64,000 nt of DNA from Maratus speciosus (taxonomy: Eukaryota; Arthropoda; Arachnida; Araneae; Salticidae): NCBI GenBank assembly GCA_963932465.1, contig OZ010787.1:11095284-11159283 (forward strand), given 5' to 3'. This document shows positions 12,460-27,400 of the stretch, piece by piece. The notes beneath the pieces were generated by a model. That model was given only the letters and a program-made list of their open reading frames with translations. It ran no database searches and was not told where the DNA came from. A program made the position numbers and the translations under genes. Positions within the stretch are counted from its first letter, which is position 1. Each line of letters starts with the position of its first letter.

Positions 12460-15400
12460 CTATAATAAATAAATTTAAATTAATAGTAGTTAAGAATCCA
12501 AATGAAATGCTTATATTCGTCACAGTATAGTCACAAACTAACATTTATAATAAGCATAAGAACTAAATGTGATAGTCTAGAATCAATTCAAAAGCAAACC
12601 ATTTTTAGAGAAAAGTTACACATTGGCTGCAAATTGATAGAAAATATAGCAATATGAAGTTTTTGATATAAAATTAAGAACATTCATAGTGAATAAAATA
12701 TAAAAGGGCAGAAATATTTTAGATCTAATAAATTTAAGAATTCATTATTCCATCTCTATGTATACACATAAAAAAGCAATTATTTTTATTGTTTCATTTC
12801 AAGCTTCACATGCATAAGTATGAAAAAATGTTGCATGAACACAATCAGTAATTTATTTACTGTTATTATAAGAAAATATACACTATATAGCCATTAATCA
12901 CTGGACACTTTCATTTTTGGACATTTTGTCAAATTTTTAAAGATGTACTTGTCAGATTTTTCTGGAATTTCAGGATTATGAAGAATATGTTTGACTTCAT
13001 ACTTATCAATGGCAATTTGATGAGAAGGACAATTAGGCGGCCAACATAAAATGAAAGAAAAATAGTATTTGGGATCACCCTGTAAAATATAATGCATGAA
13101 ACGATCTATCACTATAGCTTACAAATATGTGGATATTGTATAATAATATGCATATTGTTTTGTGTAAGAATAGCATGTATATTCATGAAGATATATCGAT
13201 TTTTAAAAGAAAGATTAAGTGCAACTAAAAATCAGCTCACTCAATTGCCGAAAGCTTTCTGAATTTTCACGATATTTGACTGGCCTTTTTTTTATGACTT
13301 ACTCCATAGAGTTGACTATTAAATCATGAAAAAAAAAATTATTGTGCACGCATGTGCAGAAAAAAAAACCATACAACTGCTCATATTTCATCAAATGTTT
13401 AATATATTACGTTACAACTGCACTGCACTATTTCTACTACATCTTCTCAAGTTTTCTGAAACTGGCATTAAATTTGGCAGAAAACACTGCATGATATAAA
13501 CAAAAAGCATGCAAGAATTTATTTAACTTAAAAAAAAAAAAATCGATATACCTCCATGAATATACATGCTATTCTTACACATATTGTACAATATCTACAT
13601 ATTCGTAAGCTATAGCGATAGATCATTTTGTGCATTTTATTTTACAGATCTCAAATAATATTTTTCTCTGATTTTTTGTTGTTCCCCCCCCCCCCCCCCC
13701 AATTGTCCTTTTGATCAAATCGCCATTGATAAATATGAAGTCAAACATATTCTTCATAATCCTGAAATTCCAGAAAAATCAGACAAGTATGTCTTTAAAT
13801 ATTTGACAAAATGTCTAAAATTGAAAATATATGGTGATTAATGGCTATATAGTGTAGATAGTTTAATGTTTAGAAGCGTGATAATACATGTTGTTCATTT
13901 TGAGGCAGGTGTACAATTTGTTTAGCTTTGTCATCAAAGCTGATGCATATTGAGAACTAAATTCTGTATTCAAAAACTTTAAAAAGATATTAAATTTAAA
14001 TATAATTGATTTTAAGCAATAATAATCAAGGAGAAGTGGATAAATAATTTTATTTTTCTATTGTCTATAATCAAATTAAAATATTTAATTTCTCCTGCCA
14101 TGAGTAATTATATAAAATGTCAGGAAAGATGATAATATTAATTGAAGAAGAAAGTTATTTAAAAAACAATAAATGATTTAGTAACCAGGTAATACTTTAA
14201 ACACATTGTATTAAAAGAAAATTCTAATTGATTCTTTTACCTTTACACTGAAACATATTTTTTCTAATCTTTCTTTTAACTTAAAAGCTAACTTAAATTT
14301 AGAATTTTATGTTATAACAAACAAATCATATCTAAAATGTCAATATTATAAATAATTCTTAGATTATTTTTTGTCAATATTATAAATAATTCTTAGATTA
14401 TTTTTTGTCAATATTATAAATAATTCTTAGATTATTTTTTAACTTAATTTTGTTTTAAATCCCTAATATGAAACATATCTCAAACTCATTCCCTTATGCT
14501 ACTTTCTGCATTATTCTAATAATTTTCTATAGTATTCAACATATTTTTTGTAATTATAAATTAAGGCATAAAAGTGTATTATAAGCAAATAATCCCCCAT
14601 CTATGAAAATACACCTAAGAAAGCATAATTTTTAGACTAAGACTTAAGAACCAGTAGCAAGTAATTAGGCAATGTACCTGTAAATATGTAAATTAGACAA
14701 CATTAAAGTCTATTTTCAGAATTTAATACATCAAGCTTGTGAAAATACAGTTTAAACATTTGTAACTACATTAAAATTTGTAAAACTTTACTCTAAAATT
14801 CCTTTTCCTAAAAGTGCAGAATAAAGATCAACTCCAGCATATAATGTCTAAACATACAGTAGAATCATTTTCTAATGGTGAACATATCTGTCTACCAGGA
14901 AAAGATGTGTATATACAGTGTGTCCACGTATAACCTGAGCGACCTTTATTTTCGCAACCGTTGGTCCTAGATGCATACTTCCAATTACAAAAATGGTTTA
15001 AATAATGTAAAGAATTATTTTTAAAGTGATTTCGATCAAGAAACACATTTATTAAAAAATTACAAAATTTAAATTTTTATACGGTCCCTCGGTCCTATAA
15101 GTGATATTTAGTAAAAATTTACTGTGACACTAACAAGTAAGACAGAAAAAGTCCCATTCATCTAACATTAAAGTTGACCGAGTTATAAAACTTTGAAATG
15201 CATGACTTATACCACTTTTTTGCATATCAAAACAGATGATTTCGACCGTGCTTTCAGGGGTCGTATATAAAGTACTTAAACTTATTTCAAGGTATCTGAG
15301 GTTTGAAAAAAATTGTACCACTATTACGATTGAGTCAACTTTATTAGTTAAGTTTCACATTAGTTAAAATAATTGTATTTTAACATATGTTGTATTTTGT

Positions 15401-18400
15401 AAGGATTTGAGGCTATGATTTCTTTTAACAAAAATTATGTTATTTTCATAAGGTTTTATTTAACTTGCAACGATCGTCTTTCCAGTTTAAAATTTGTACT
15501 CGTACTTCAACTGACTTTCAAATGTCCGATCGAAATTAAAATTTTACATACTGACTTAAATCCGATTACAATGTAATATTATTATGATTTTTGATGCTTA
15601 GCATCTTATAAATACTTATATTCGAGGATAAGACAAAAAAATTCGGATAGATTACCGTCAACAAGTTTAAGAAATTGTTTTAGATTAGATAACGTAAACC
15701 TGCGATGGTTGTGTTTTTTAACTTTTATAATTAAGTTTTATGTTGTTTTTTTTTTTAACGCTAAATAAAAAAATTACCTTCACTTTTAACTATCATGTCA
15801 GGGTTTTTCACAAATCGTAAGTTTCAAGGGTAAAAAATAGCGAAAAATATGATACTATAAAATAGATGTAAGACTTTTTCATTCAGTTTAATTTTATTTA
15901 ATTCAATAATTTATTCAATTTTGTGACTTATACTGAGTTTCTCACAGCTAAACAGCTCAGGGGTCCGATGCGATTGGGAGGGGAAGGGGGATCAATTTTA
16001 ACTTTGAGCTTTTTAACTTTGAAATTTGCGATTTGAGAAAAATCCTGATGTGATGGTTTAAAATGAATGTCATTTTCGGATTCAGAACTAAAAAATACAC
16101 GTGAATCAATTTTCAAAAGCTATAAAACATGGCACAACCCAAAATTTGAAAGACGGTGTAATCTAACAGCATTTTAAAATATGTATCATTTTTGTAAAGA
16201 ATTGAGGCTGTTGTTTTTCATACTTTTATTTAACAAAAATTCTGTTATTTTTATCCTCTTATATGTTCAGTGCTTTGTAGTAATATATCGCAATGATTAA
16301 AGATTCTAAATTTATATTGCAATGCTAATTTTACTCCCAACCATTTCTTTAATATATCTGACGAAATTATATTTCTACTAAATTTGTGAATGACCCCTAA
16401 ATTTCAGCAAAAAAATATGCCCCAACTTTAAACAGCTATTACTCGGTCAATTTTAATCGTAGAATAACGGGACTTTTTTTGCCTTACTTGTCAGTGTAAC
16501 AGTTAAATTTTACTAAATATAAGTTATAGGACCGGGGGACTGTATAAAAATTTAGATTCTGTAATTCTTCATTAAATTGTTTTTTTGCTTCAAACTTTTT
16601 TAATCTTAACTCTGCACCTAATTTTGACCACTTTTGTAATTGGAAGTATGCATCTAAGACCAACAGTTGCGAAAATAAAGGTCGGTCAGGTTATACGTGG
16701 ACACACTGTATAGGTAACTTTAGATAATCTTGTTATCATAATCAGTGTTAGTTTAGACTCTGTAGCTTTTAGTTCCAATCTTATTTTTTACTGTATAATA
16801 CAATTATTTCAAAGTACATGGAGAAAAGTGGTAGAAGCAATTTTAGATAAAGTAATCATAGAATAAAACTTACCATTCAACCGTGTTAAAAGTTCGTTTA
16901 TAGGAATGTGAATAACTTCAATATGTCCTGAAAAATAATTTGCACATAAATGTCTCATAAATAATAAACATTCTTATTTTAAAACGTATCTCAAAACTAT
17001 TTCTGTCACTAAAAAAATAAAATAATACAGCATTGAATCACTATGTGAAATTATGCAAATTTTATATAACATGTATACATGAATTATACTGAAAAAAAAT
17101 TAAAGATGCATTTTGGCCATTTATTTTTATGGTTATCACCACACTGAAAAAATCGTATATAATAAAAGTAAAAAGAAATTGATGATTTGATTTTTTGCAA
17201 AAATTATTTGCCACAGCAAGTGTACAGATGTGATGAAAGTGGCCTAAATTTTAAAGCACTGTCGCAAAAAGTCTTGCTTGTCAAGAGTCTTGTGCTCCAG
17301 GCTTTTAAATAAGTAAAGAAAGTGCTCTAATGCAACAGGTGATAATAAATTACCTCTCATGTTTATAGGGAAGTCAAAGAACCCTAGAGCATTAAAAAAT
17401 GTGAACATGAATTCACTTCCTGTATTTTACAAGAATCAGAAAAAAGGATGGATGACTGTTCACATGTTCAGTGAACACATACATTTGTTACGCAACTATT
17501 ATAATTTATGAGAAACCATTTACAGAAAAATCACTTCAACTTAAATCACTTTAGAATTATTTATTGCTATGACTGTTATTTAAGAAAAACCTTATTGATA
17601 TTTCTTGAAATAATAATCTAAAAGCATTTATCCATCATAAATCAACATTTCATTTCCTGTTGTAATATAAATATCTACGCAAGACATAAACAATCCCATA
17701 AATTCGTCATTATTGTGAAATATGTTCCTTTAGCAATTAGCAATTTTGAAACTATAAATCATCTGAAATAGTGTTATACTTAAAAACATTACCTTTAATT
17801 TTCTTATTGAAATAACTTTGTTTATCATATCAAGATACTTTTCTATTTAGACATTTTTCTCAGTTGTTTAAAAATAATTATTGTGATTTATATGTGTTGG
17901 TCAAGGACACTTCCTGGTTTCAGTGCATTTTACATTAGAAGAAATAGTTGAACTTGAACATTCACACTGTACGCAACAGCTCATCTTTCTAGCTGTGATT
18001 TCCTAATTTTCGCAGCCGGGTAACAAAATCCCCAGTCCTTGTAAACCACAAGCACTCTTTCCTGTGCACATGCAAGAAATTGTAACATGTCAATTCTCAA
18101 TATAGTTTTATTTACATCTCATGTTAATTTACTAATTCTATAAACACACAAAGTTTTCCATACAGATGACCGACCAGCTTTTTAAAGAATTGTTCGAAAA
18201 GCTGTTTGTTCCAGCTGTAGAAAAATTTCATAAAAAGAACAGTTTGCTAAAACATGCTTTACTAATTTTGGATAATACTCCATCTTATCCAGCAGCAACA
18301 TCATTGTGCTGCGGAAATACAAAATCAGTTTTTCTACCTCCTAATGTAACAGCTTTATTACAGCCTATGGACCAAAGAATGCTACAAAATGTGAAATGCA

Positions 18401-21400
18401 GCCACAGGAAGATACTTCTTTGAAAACTGATTGAAAACTATGGTAGTTCTGTCTTTGTATGGCAATTTATACAGAATGTCACAATAAAAGGTGTAATGTA
18501 CTGGGTATCGGAGTCATGGGACAGTGTTACACAAAATTTAGTAAAGTCGTGAAAGAAGTTATGGCTAAGGTTAGCTGATTAGCAGGCAGGCTGGTTAGCA
18601 GGCAAATCTGACAAATTTCTTCATCCCAAAAGATCATTAATGTTAATGTGTATGTGATGTGTTAATGTAATGTGTTTTAATTAAATGTGTATGTGATCCT
18701 TGAATTATTGCATTAGTTTCTTCAATGTGTACAAAATTACACATGCTGATAAAGTACTTTTTTGTTTTTAGTACAATATTTCAAGCTTTCAGTTAATCTG
18801 TTCAAGTACAATTTTCGAAAATAAAATTGGTTTGGATTAACCAGACTTTTGGATTAGCAGGGTTTGGATAGTGGGGTTCTACTCTATTTAGTGGTAAAGG
18901 CACTACTTTTTTCACATTGGGTCATTTTTTAAGTATAAATACTTAAAAAAAAGTTTTTATTGTCCAAATTCTTTTTAAATATTATTGGTTACAAATATAA
19001 TGCTTTTGAAGTCTGTGTAAAAAAAATTGTTAAAAAATATTAATATTTAGTTGTAAAAAGGATGAGTTTTCTTAACTCCCCCCCCCCCCCACATCAATCC
19101 TTTAACATTAAAAACAAAATCAATCTGATCATTCAAACTCTTAGTAATTTTTAAGTTATAAATATAACCTTTAGGAAGCCAGCATACAATTTTTAAGCAA
19201 AAATATAGACATTTAGTTATAAAAACATGAGCAATTACAGCCTGCATGTTCACGTTCTGGTTAGCAAAAATTTTGCAGATGTTATTATTTTTAAGTACTA
19301 CTGCCTGAATGTTTGAGATTTTTACAGGTGATGTCATGTAAATCAAGTGTACAAAGAAAGTGTAAAAAGATTGTGTCAAAATACTGACATTTAGTTACTT
19401 TTAGCTTAAAAAAAAAGAGTGTCTCCGGCAGGTGCAAAATGACTCCAAGTCACAAATTTTTTTGAAAGGGTTAATATTCATAGTTTTGAAAGTGGACTGC
19501 ACCGTCATAGAGAAGGTCTTCGCTTTAAACTGGTATTTTCAGTTTTCTATATCTCTAAAATTGAGCCTGCTGCAAACAAGGGTTAACAATAATATTTTCC
19601 CAAGTGGATTTCGGCAATTTAAAGATAAAAGTGTGATCTTTAATTTGGTTGATAATGGTTTTTGATATCTCGAACAGTTCAGCCGATGTGCATTAAAAAC
19701 AGGGGGGCGGGACATTGATATCTCACTTTTCAGTCTTCTCTGAGCTTCGAAATGGCATTTCTGGGACACACAATGTGACTTTTTTCGGCAACTTCTTCTT
19801 AACTGTGGATTTTAATTAATATCTCGGTAAATTATCAAGAAATGAAAAATCTGAGCATCAGGTGCATCAAGACTTCCTTAAACTCATCCAAATTTTCAGA
19901 CCTCAATGAACGGCAGATTTTCTTCAGACATACAAACATCTTTCTTTTATTAGTATAGATGAGAATATTCAATTTTGAATAAAAGATTCATATAATGCAA
20001 CTAACATTTAAAATGAACAAAACAGAACAGAACCTTGCATATTGAAGTACAAATATTTTCTCATTGGTTAGATCAAAATAATTTATTTGAAACTAAAAAA
20101 TACATAAATATTTACCATCTTCAGGGCATTGCTTTGGAACATGGTTTTCAGTATCATCGCCATTAACCTACAAACATAAGATTGAGTTAGTGACAAAAAT
20201 GTACACCAAAAGAGCAATAAAATGTAATCAAATGGCATATCTGAAATAGTTACCTCAAGTGTCACAAGTTTCATTAAGCAGCTAGACATGCCAGGATCAA
20301 GAGCTGTCACTGTTTAAAAAAAGGGAGAGAGAATATTGAAAAATATTTGATATTCATTTTAAATATTTCTTAGACAAATTATTTATTTACTGATGTTTTA
20401 AATTATGTTTCTTAATCAAGTTGTTTTTGTTGAAGAAGAAATGGTAATAACTATACAAAAAAAATATATATTAAGCAATATTCAGCTCTAGTAAAAGAAA
20501 GAAAAAAGCAGCAGCAAGAAAGAAAGAAAAAGGGGGAGGACAATTTCTGCATCAAAATCGACTATTATTCATCAGTAGAAATCTAACCCATAATTTCATT
20601 CATTATTTTGGCAAAGATTATCAAAAGATATTTTTATTTAATGATCTCATAATAATTATCAATAGACTTATTACCAATGCATTTTTAAGTTAAAATTGCA
20701 CACAAGTAGTATGAACAAGCAGTATGAATTTATAAAAATAATGTTTGGAAGATCCTGGATCTTTATCTTTATGCCAACAGAGTATTCTATTATAAATTTC
20801 TTTTCCTGTTGACAGTGAAACAAGGTATTTTAAAGCTCATTCAGTCAAGATACAAAGAGGGCCATTTACATTAATATTGTTTGTGCATGAGAATTTGATT
20901 CTAATGTCACAAAAATAACATGCTTTGTGTTTTATTTGTAAACACTTGAATCACAAAAATAGTTGATTCTATTAAGTAATAATTTACATAAGTAATATTT
21001 ATTTTATTTTCATAAAAATAAAATAATAATTTACAATCTTATAATTCTTACAAGGACTAGTGTGTTTAACAGCAGCAGTCATATAACCAGTTTCTTCCTT
21101 TAGTTCTCTAATGGCAGTTTCTTCAGGTTTCTCAGATGAATCAACTAAACCTATAGACATAAATGTTTTTTTAATCAAAATAAAGCAGTGCACATCAAAA
21201 CCACAATCACAAAATTTTGCTAAATGCAAAAACAGGGAGAAAAAAGAAAAAAAACATAATTTAAGTGATATGAAATAGGAGAGGGAGATACCTTAAAACC
21301 AAATGGTTTTTTTCTTAGGAAAAAAAATTATTCAGTAGCAATTTAACTTCTCAATCAGTATTCAAGTGTAGGACCGATTTTAAAATATGCTTTATTCAAA

Positions 21401-24400
21401 TTATGGTAAACCTTTTTTTGTACTAGATACAGGATAAATAGTTTGATGTTAAAAAACGATTTTTATACAAAATAATTTATTTGGTATTGGAGATTGTAAA
21501 AAACATTGTTTTAGTCCCAAGAAATGCACCTTAACAAGAATTACCAAATTACAAAGAAAAAGAATTCAGGAAAAAAAAAAAAAAAAAGAGTTGAAAAAAA
21601 TATAATGACAAGAGATAACAGTAATAGTTTTATAACATGAAGTAGTAAAAATATGAACTAAAACTAGACATTGATATTTTGCTGAAAGAAATTTAACAAA
21701 ATTTATGTCTGCCTTACTTCTCTCAAGTTTGGTACTATACATTTTCATGTGTAATGAACCAAAGAGGTGAAAATGTCAAAAGAAGGACTTTTTTTTATTA
21801 TGATAAAAGCAAAAGTATGTATTTTAAAATAAAATCTAACAAGTATGACCTGTCAGTATATAAAATTGCAAATTAAATTCAGTTTTTTTATTATTTGTAT
21901 AGAATTCTTGTTACTGTGATTTAAAATCACTCTTTTCTATAAAAATTTGTTGTGAGCAATCAATTTTAAAACTGCATTGAAATTTACAGGTTTAAATCAA
22001 AATACAATGACATTTCCAAGTTTCAATTAAAATTCCATGTGTTCTTAAATTCCTTGACTTTTGCAGGTTTTATATCCAAGGCTGGCTGGTGAAAGGCTAA
22101 GAAATTAGTAGCTTAAGAAATTATTCATTGATACCAATATCATTACACACAATACAAATGTAATGAATAAAATTCACATAAACCAAAAACAGTTGCTAAC
22201 AATGAAAGAAAATTTATATTATCTCATCTTAGATATTTGAAAGAATCAAGATAATTTACCATATCCAAGCTAAAGATAAACGTTCATCTGCAACCAATAA
22301 AATAATAGAGCAACAGATCAATTTAGGGTTTTTAAAATGTCAAAACAATTTTAAAAATCCGTTATTATTTATCTAATTTCTGCATAGTTTCTAGCATTAA
22401 CAGTTCATCTCAGAAAATATTCCAGAGTATGACCACATCTATCAGAATAAGTACCTAACCACAAGAAGGTATAAATGTAATAACTTTTTTAAATGAACAT
22501 TTGAACATAACTTTGTGTACATCATGTACACATACAGATAGTTAAATTTTTGCAGCAGTTGCTCATATATCTCTATTATTGACTATTGAATTGAGTAAAC
22601 ATACATCCTGTTTTCTTGTAATGTATGTATTCATATGCATTAGTGATGGGCGATTCTGGAAAATTTGAGAATCAATTAAAATCGGCATCGTATAAAACAG
22701 AATCGATCACCATAAGAACTGATTCTCAAATTCTAGAATCGATACTTGAATCAATATTTCGATGTTCACAGATTTACACAGCTAAGCTCAAATGTAGTAA
22801 TTCTGAAATGTAGTGAATCAGCAGGGCCGTAACGACTACCTCTTACCCTTCACCCCCATTTATGGAGGCCCTAGATCATGTCAAAGGCCCAGAAGTAAGC
22901 TACTACAGACCTTTGAGTTGAATAATCAGGTTTTTTAACTTTTTAAATTATTTTTTTAAGATGTAATTTTAACAATAATTTATATTATATTTAAATTTAT
23001 TTTTTTAAGAAAGATCTCCGTCAGATTAGAAAAAAAGGAAGAAATGATTTATTTTCATCCAGAAAACAAGTACTTTCTACTCTTATTTCCTTCAACCACA
23101 CAGACTTCTTATAAACGTCATCCTTCTTAAAAATGCACAGATGAGCGAAATTTTGAAAGCTCTAAATTTATTTAAAAAGTTAAATGGTTTTTCAGTCTTT
23201 TTAGGGCCCCCTATAAGCGCGGGGGAAATGCAAATATTGCAAATCTTCTTTTAAAATAGCTGTGATGATGTAATTAACCAATCATCACATACTAATTATC
23301 CCACAATTAATAAGCAAGATTCTCTTTTTAATAATATATTTAACTAAAATTTCTTTCCCTTTTAAAATATATATCTCCTTGTCTCATTTACAGTTTATAA
23401 ATATCTTTCTTTTTAATGCTTACCAAATTTTCAGCTGTTAACCCTCTAAGTGTTTGGGACGTAATATTCCATTCACTAAGTTCCAGGTTTCACAAAAATA
23501 TAAGCAATATTTAAGATAATATAATTCTATAGATTTAATGAATTTTAAATACATTGAAGAATGATTAATACTCTCAAGGATTACATTCATGTTTGCAATT
23601 GAATTTTTCTTTATAATGTTGAAAGAATCATACTTTCTTAGCACTTAAAACAAAATGCAAAGAAAACAACATTACAATTTTACCCTTTTGCAAGACGCTC
23701 GGAGAGTTAAAAAAAGTTTTCATCCTAGAATGATTAACAGTGAAATAATATACTTTTCTCTGGTTAACAAATAAATAAAAATATATTCTTTGATTATATG
23801 TTTTTTTTCTGCAGTAATCTAAAATCTCTAAATAGTTATTGACTCATTTTCTGCCAGTGTCGGACGAGGAACATAAATCTGCAAATGTCATGATTATCTT
23901 TCATTTATTTTTTAATAGTGTTTTTGTTCTTATACTAGAACAGAAAAACAGGACTTCTGTGATCATTTTGTTTATGAAAAAACAAAGAAATAGGATAGAG
24001 TGATAACACACAGATGCCTCAGTTATTTATTAAAACCACGAGAATCTGAAAGATTAATGATTATGAAAGTAGTAATTAAATTGCTTTTACTTAAATAAAA
24101 GGCTTTTTAGCAGAGATAGTTTAGTAGAGAAGTTACAAAATGTAGCATTATAATAATATAGGAGAAGAATTAAACATTTAAAAATTGCATATATATTTTG
24201 AATGCTTCTGTAATAACAATTGGTGGGGAAAAGGAGGAGGAGATGAGAAGAGACGAACTTCAAAAATACAACTTAATAAACTAGCAACCCAAATAACTAG
24301 ACTTCTAAGAAAAAGTATAACAATTTAACATAGAAAGAAAAAAAAATCTTTCCTTATACTGAATTTCATAGCAACTCAGCCACTAAAACAGTAAAATTGG

Positions 24401-27400
24401 AGGAAAAAATCTATGAAATTAGAACTGAAATATCGATCTATTCCCGTAAGAACTCGGATCGAAAAATATCTGCATCCAAGAGTCAGGCGCAATGATGATT
24501 TAAAGAAAAATAATAATGAATGATTCAATCCGAATCGAAGGATCGATCCCAATAAAATTTAAGATACCGATGTAAAAGGGGAAGGGGGGACAGATCAGGG
24601 GGAGAGGGACAAAATATGAATATGGGGACAAAAGGCTTTCCCATGATACATCACATGATGGGCTCTGAAAAAATGAGAAAGTGCCCTCCCTACTTCCCAG
24701 GGAGTAACTAATCCCCAATGGTCGGGAAGCGCGTAACTGAGCACATAAAATATTTGATAATACCAAATATACCTTTAGTCTTGTCAAGGTTTCAAAACAA
24801 TGCATTATAACAGAATCGGACAAAAACGAAGATTTTAAAAATTGCATGCATATTTTGAATGACCTTGTTATAACGACTAAACTAATGGAGCAGAATCATT
24901 TCTATTCTTAATATGACAGCTAAAATAATACCAGAAACAAAATGGAACCACATAATATTGGATAACTTTTCGTGCAGAGTGCACTCACTGGAACAATAAT
25001 TAAAAAGAAAATTGCCCAGTTAAACTGATGGCATTGAGCTCACAGGCTATTCGCACTAACTGTATATTATACTCTTATTTCAAAGAATAATGCTTCTCGA
25101 AAAATAAATTAAGGGGGGGGGAGGATTGCCCTCCCCTTGTTTTCCCTCTTCATATTTAACCAATGACCCTCCAAATGTCATCAGGGAAGCGCCTTATCGA
25201 AATAAACCGGTATATAAAAATTTGAAGCAAATCAGATATAAAAACCCATTTATCTACATTAAATAGAGGGTCCCCCATCCCCCCTTATATTTTACTAATG
25301 AAGATCCAAATCTTATTAGGGAAGCACCTTATCAAAATAAACTGATATAGCAAATTTGAAGCAAATCGGATAGAAAACCCATCTATATAAATTAGGGGGT
25401 ATTAGCCCCTCGTTCCCCCCTTTAGACTAAACAATGAACCTTCAAATCTAATCAGCAAAGCTCGTTATCAAAATTAATCGGCATACCAAAATTTGAAGAA
25501 AATCTGATAATTCTGCAAGAAAAACGCATTTATCTAAGTTAAGGGGGATTAGCCCCCCTCTTCCTCCTTTATACTGAACCAATGAACCCCCAAAACTAAT
25601 CAGGGGAGCGCATTATGAGAATGAACCTGGAAAAAAAATTTGAAGCAAATCGGATATTTCTATCAAGAGTTATCGCATTACGTACATGCGTACATACAGA
25701 ACCGGCAGGCAGATTAGCTCTCAGGCTTTGATAGCCTGCAAGCTAAAAAGTGCCAAGAGCATGTAAGTAGGGGGTGGGTGGGGAGGAGGGACAGAAAATA
25801 AAAGAGGACATTACAAGCTTTCCAACGATATGTTACACGAGATGGTGGAAGAAACAATAAATATGCCACCCCCCGGGGGACAGGTAAGTCCCAAACGGTA
25901 GGAGGGGCAATCTCAAATGTATCTTTGGTCAAGGTTTCAAAATGTGAATTTATAATAAAACAGAACGAGAATTGGAGATTTTAAAAATTGTATGCATATT
26001 TTGAATGACCTTGTTATAACGACTAAACCAATGGAGCAGAATCATTTATATTCTTAATATGACAGCTAAAACAATACCAGAAACAAAATGGAACCACATA
26101 ATATTCGATTGCTTTTTGTGCAGAGTGCACTCACTGGAACAATAATTAAGAAAATTGCCCAGTTAAACTGATGGCATTCAGCTCTCAGGCTATTCACACA
26201 TACTGTATATTATACTCTTATTTCAAAGAATAATGCCCCTCGAAAAATAAATTAAGGGGGGGATTGCCCTCCTCCCGTCTTCCCTCTTCATATTTAACCA
26301 ATGTCCCTCCAAATGTCATCAGGGAAGCGCCTTATAGAAATAAACCGGTATATAAAAATTTGAAGCAAATCGAATATAAAAACCCATTTATCTACATTAA
26401 ATAGGGGGGTCCCCATTCCCCCCCTTATATTTAACCAATGAAGATCCAAATCTTATTAGGGAAGCACCTTATCAGAATAAACTGATATAGCAAATTTGAA
26501 GCAAATCGGATAGAAAACCCATCTATATAAGTTAGGGGGGGGGGGGGGTTAGCCCCTCGTCCCGCCCTTTAGACTAAACAATGAACCTTCAAATCTAATC
26601 AGAGAAACTTGTTATCAAAATTAACCAGTATACCAAAATTTGAAGAAAATCTGATAATTCTGCATGAAAAACGCATTTATCTAAGGGGGATTAGCCCCCT
26701 CTTCCTCCTTTATACTGAACCAATGAACCTCCAAAACTAATCAGGGGAGCGCATTATGAGAATGAACCTGGAAAAAAAATTTGAAGCAAATCGGATATTT
26801 CTATCAAGAGTTATCGCATTACGTAAATGTGTACATACAGAACCGACGGGCACATTAGCTCTCAGGCTTTGATAGCCTGCAAGCTAAAAAGTGCCAAGAG
26901 CATGTAAGTAGGGGGCGGGCGGGGAGGAGGGACAGAAAATAAAAGAGGACATTAAAAGCTTTCCAATGATATGTTACACGAGATGGTTTGGAAGAAACAA
27001 TAAATGTGCCACCCCCCAGGGGACAGGTAAGTCCCAAACGGTCGGAGGGGCGACCTCAAATGTATCTTTGGTCAAGGTTTCAAAATGTGGATTTATAATA
27101 AAACAGAACAAGAATTGGAGATTTTTAAAATTTCATGCATATTTTGAACGGTCATGTAAATTAAGATTAGCGAGGAAGGGGGGCAGGAGAGCGATTAGAA
27201 GGGACGAACTTGAAAAATACAACATAATAAACTAGTAACCCGAATAACTAGGCTTCTCAACAAAAGCATAATGATTTAACCTAGTGTTGAATTCAGGGGA
27301 TGACCCGGGTGAACATTGGAATGTCCCTCCCGAAAGTTTTGAGATTTTATGCATTTTAATAGACAAATGTGCATCCTCCCCCTCATGGAACTCTAAAATA

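Noticed and set aside
14340..14440. CRISPR-like array
   Set aside because: Units are directly adjacent without spacers and the genome is eukaryotic; it is a plain tandem repeat.
24500..24847. A 115-codon minus-strand ORF
   Set aside because: It lies in the tandem array with strongly biased composition and its frame is not maintained in the other units.
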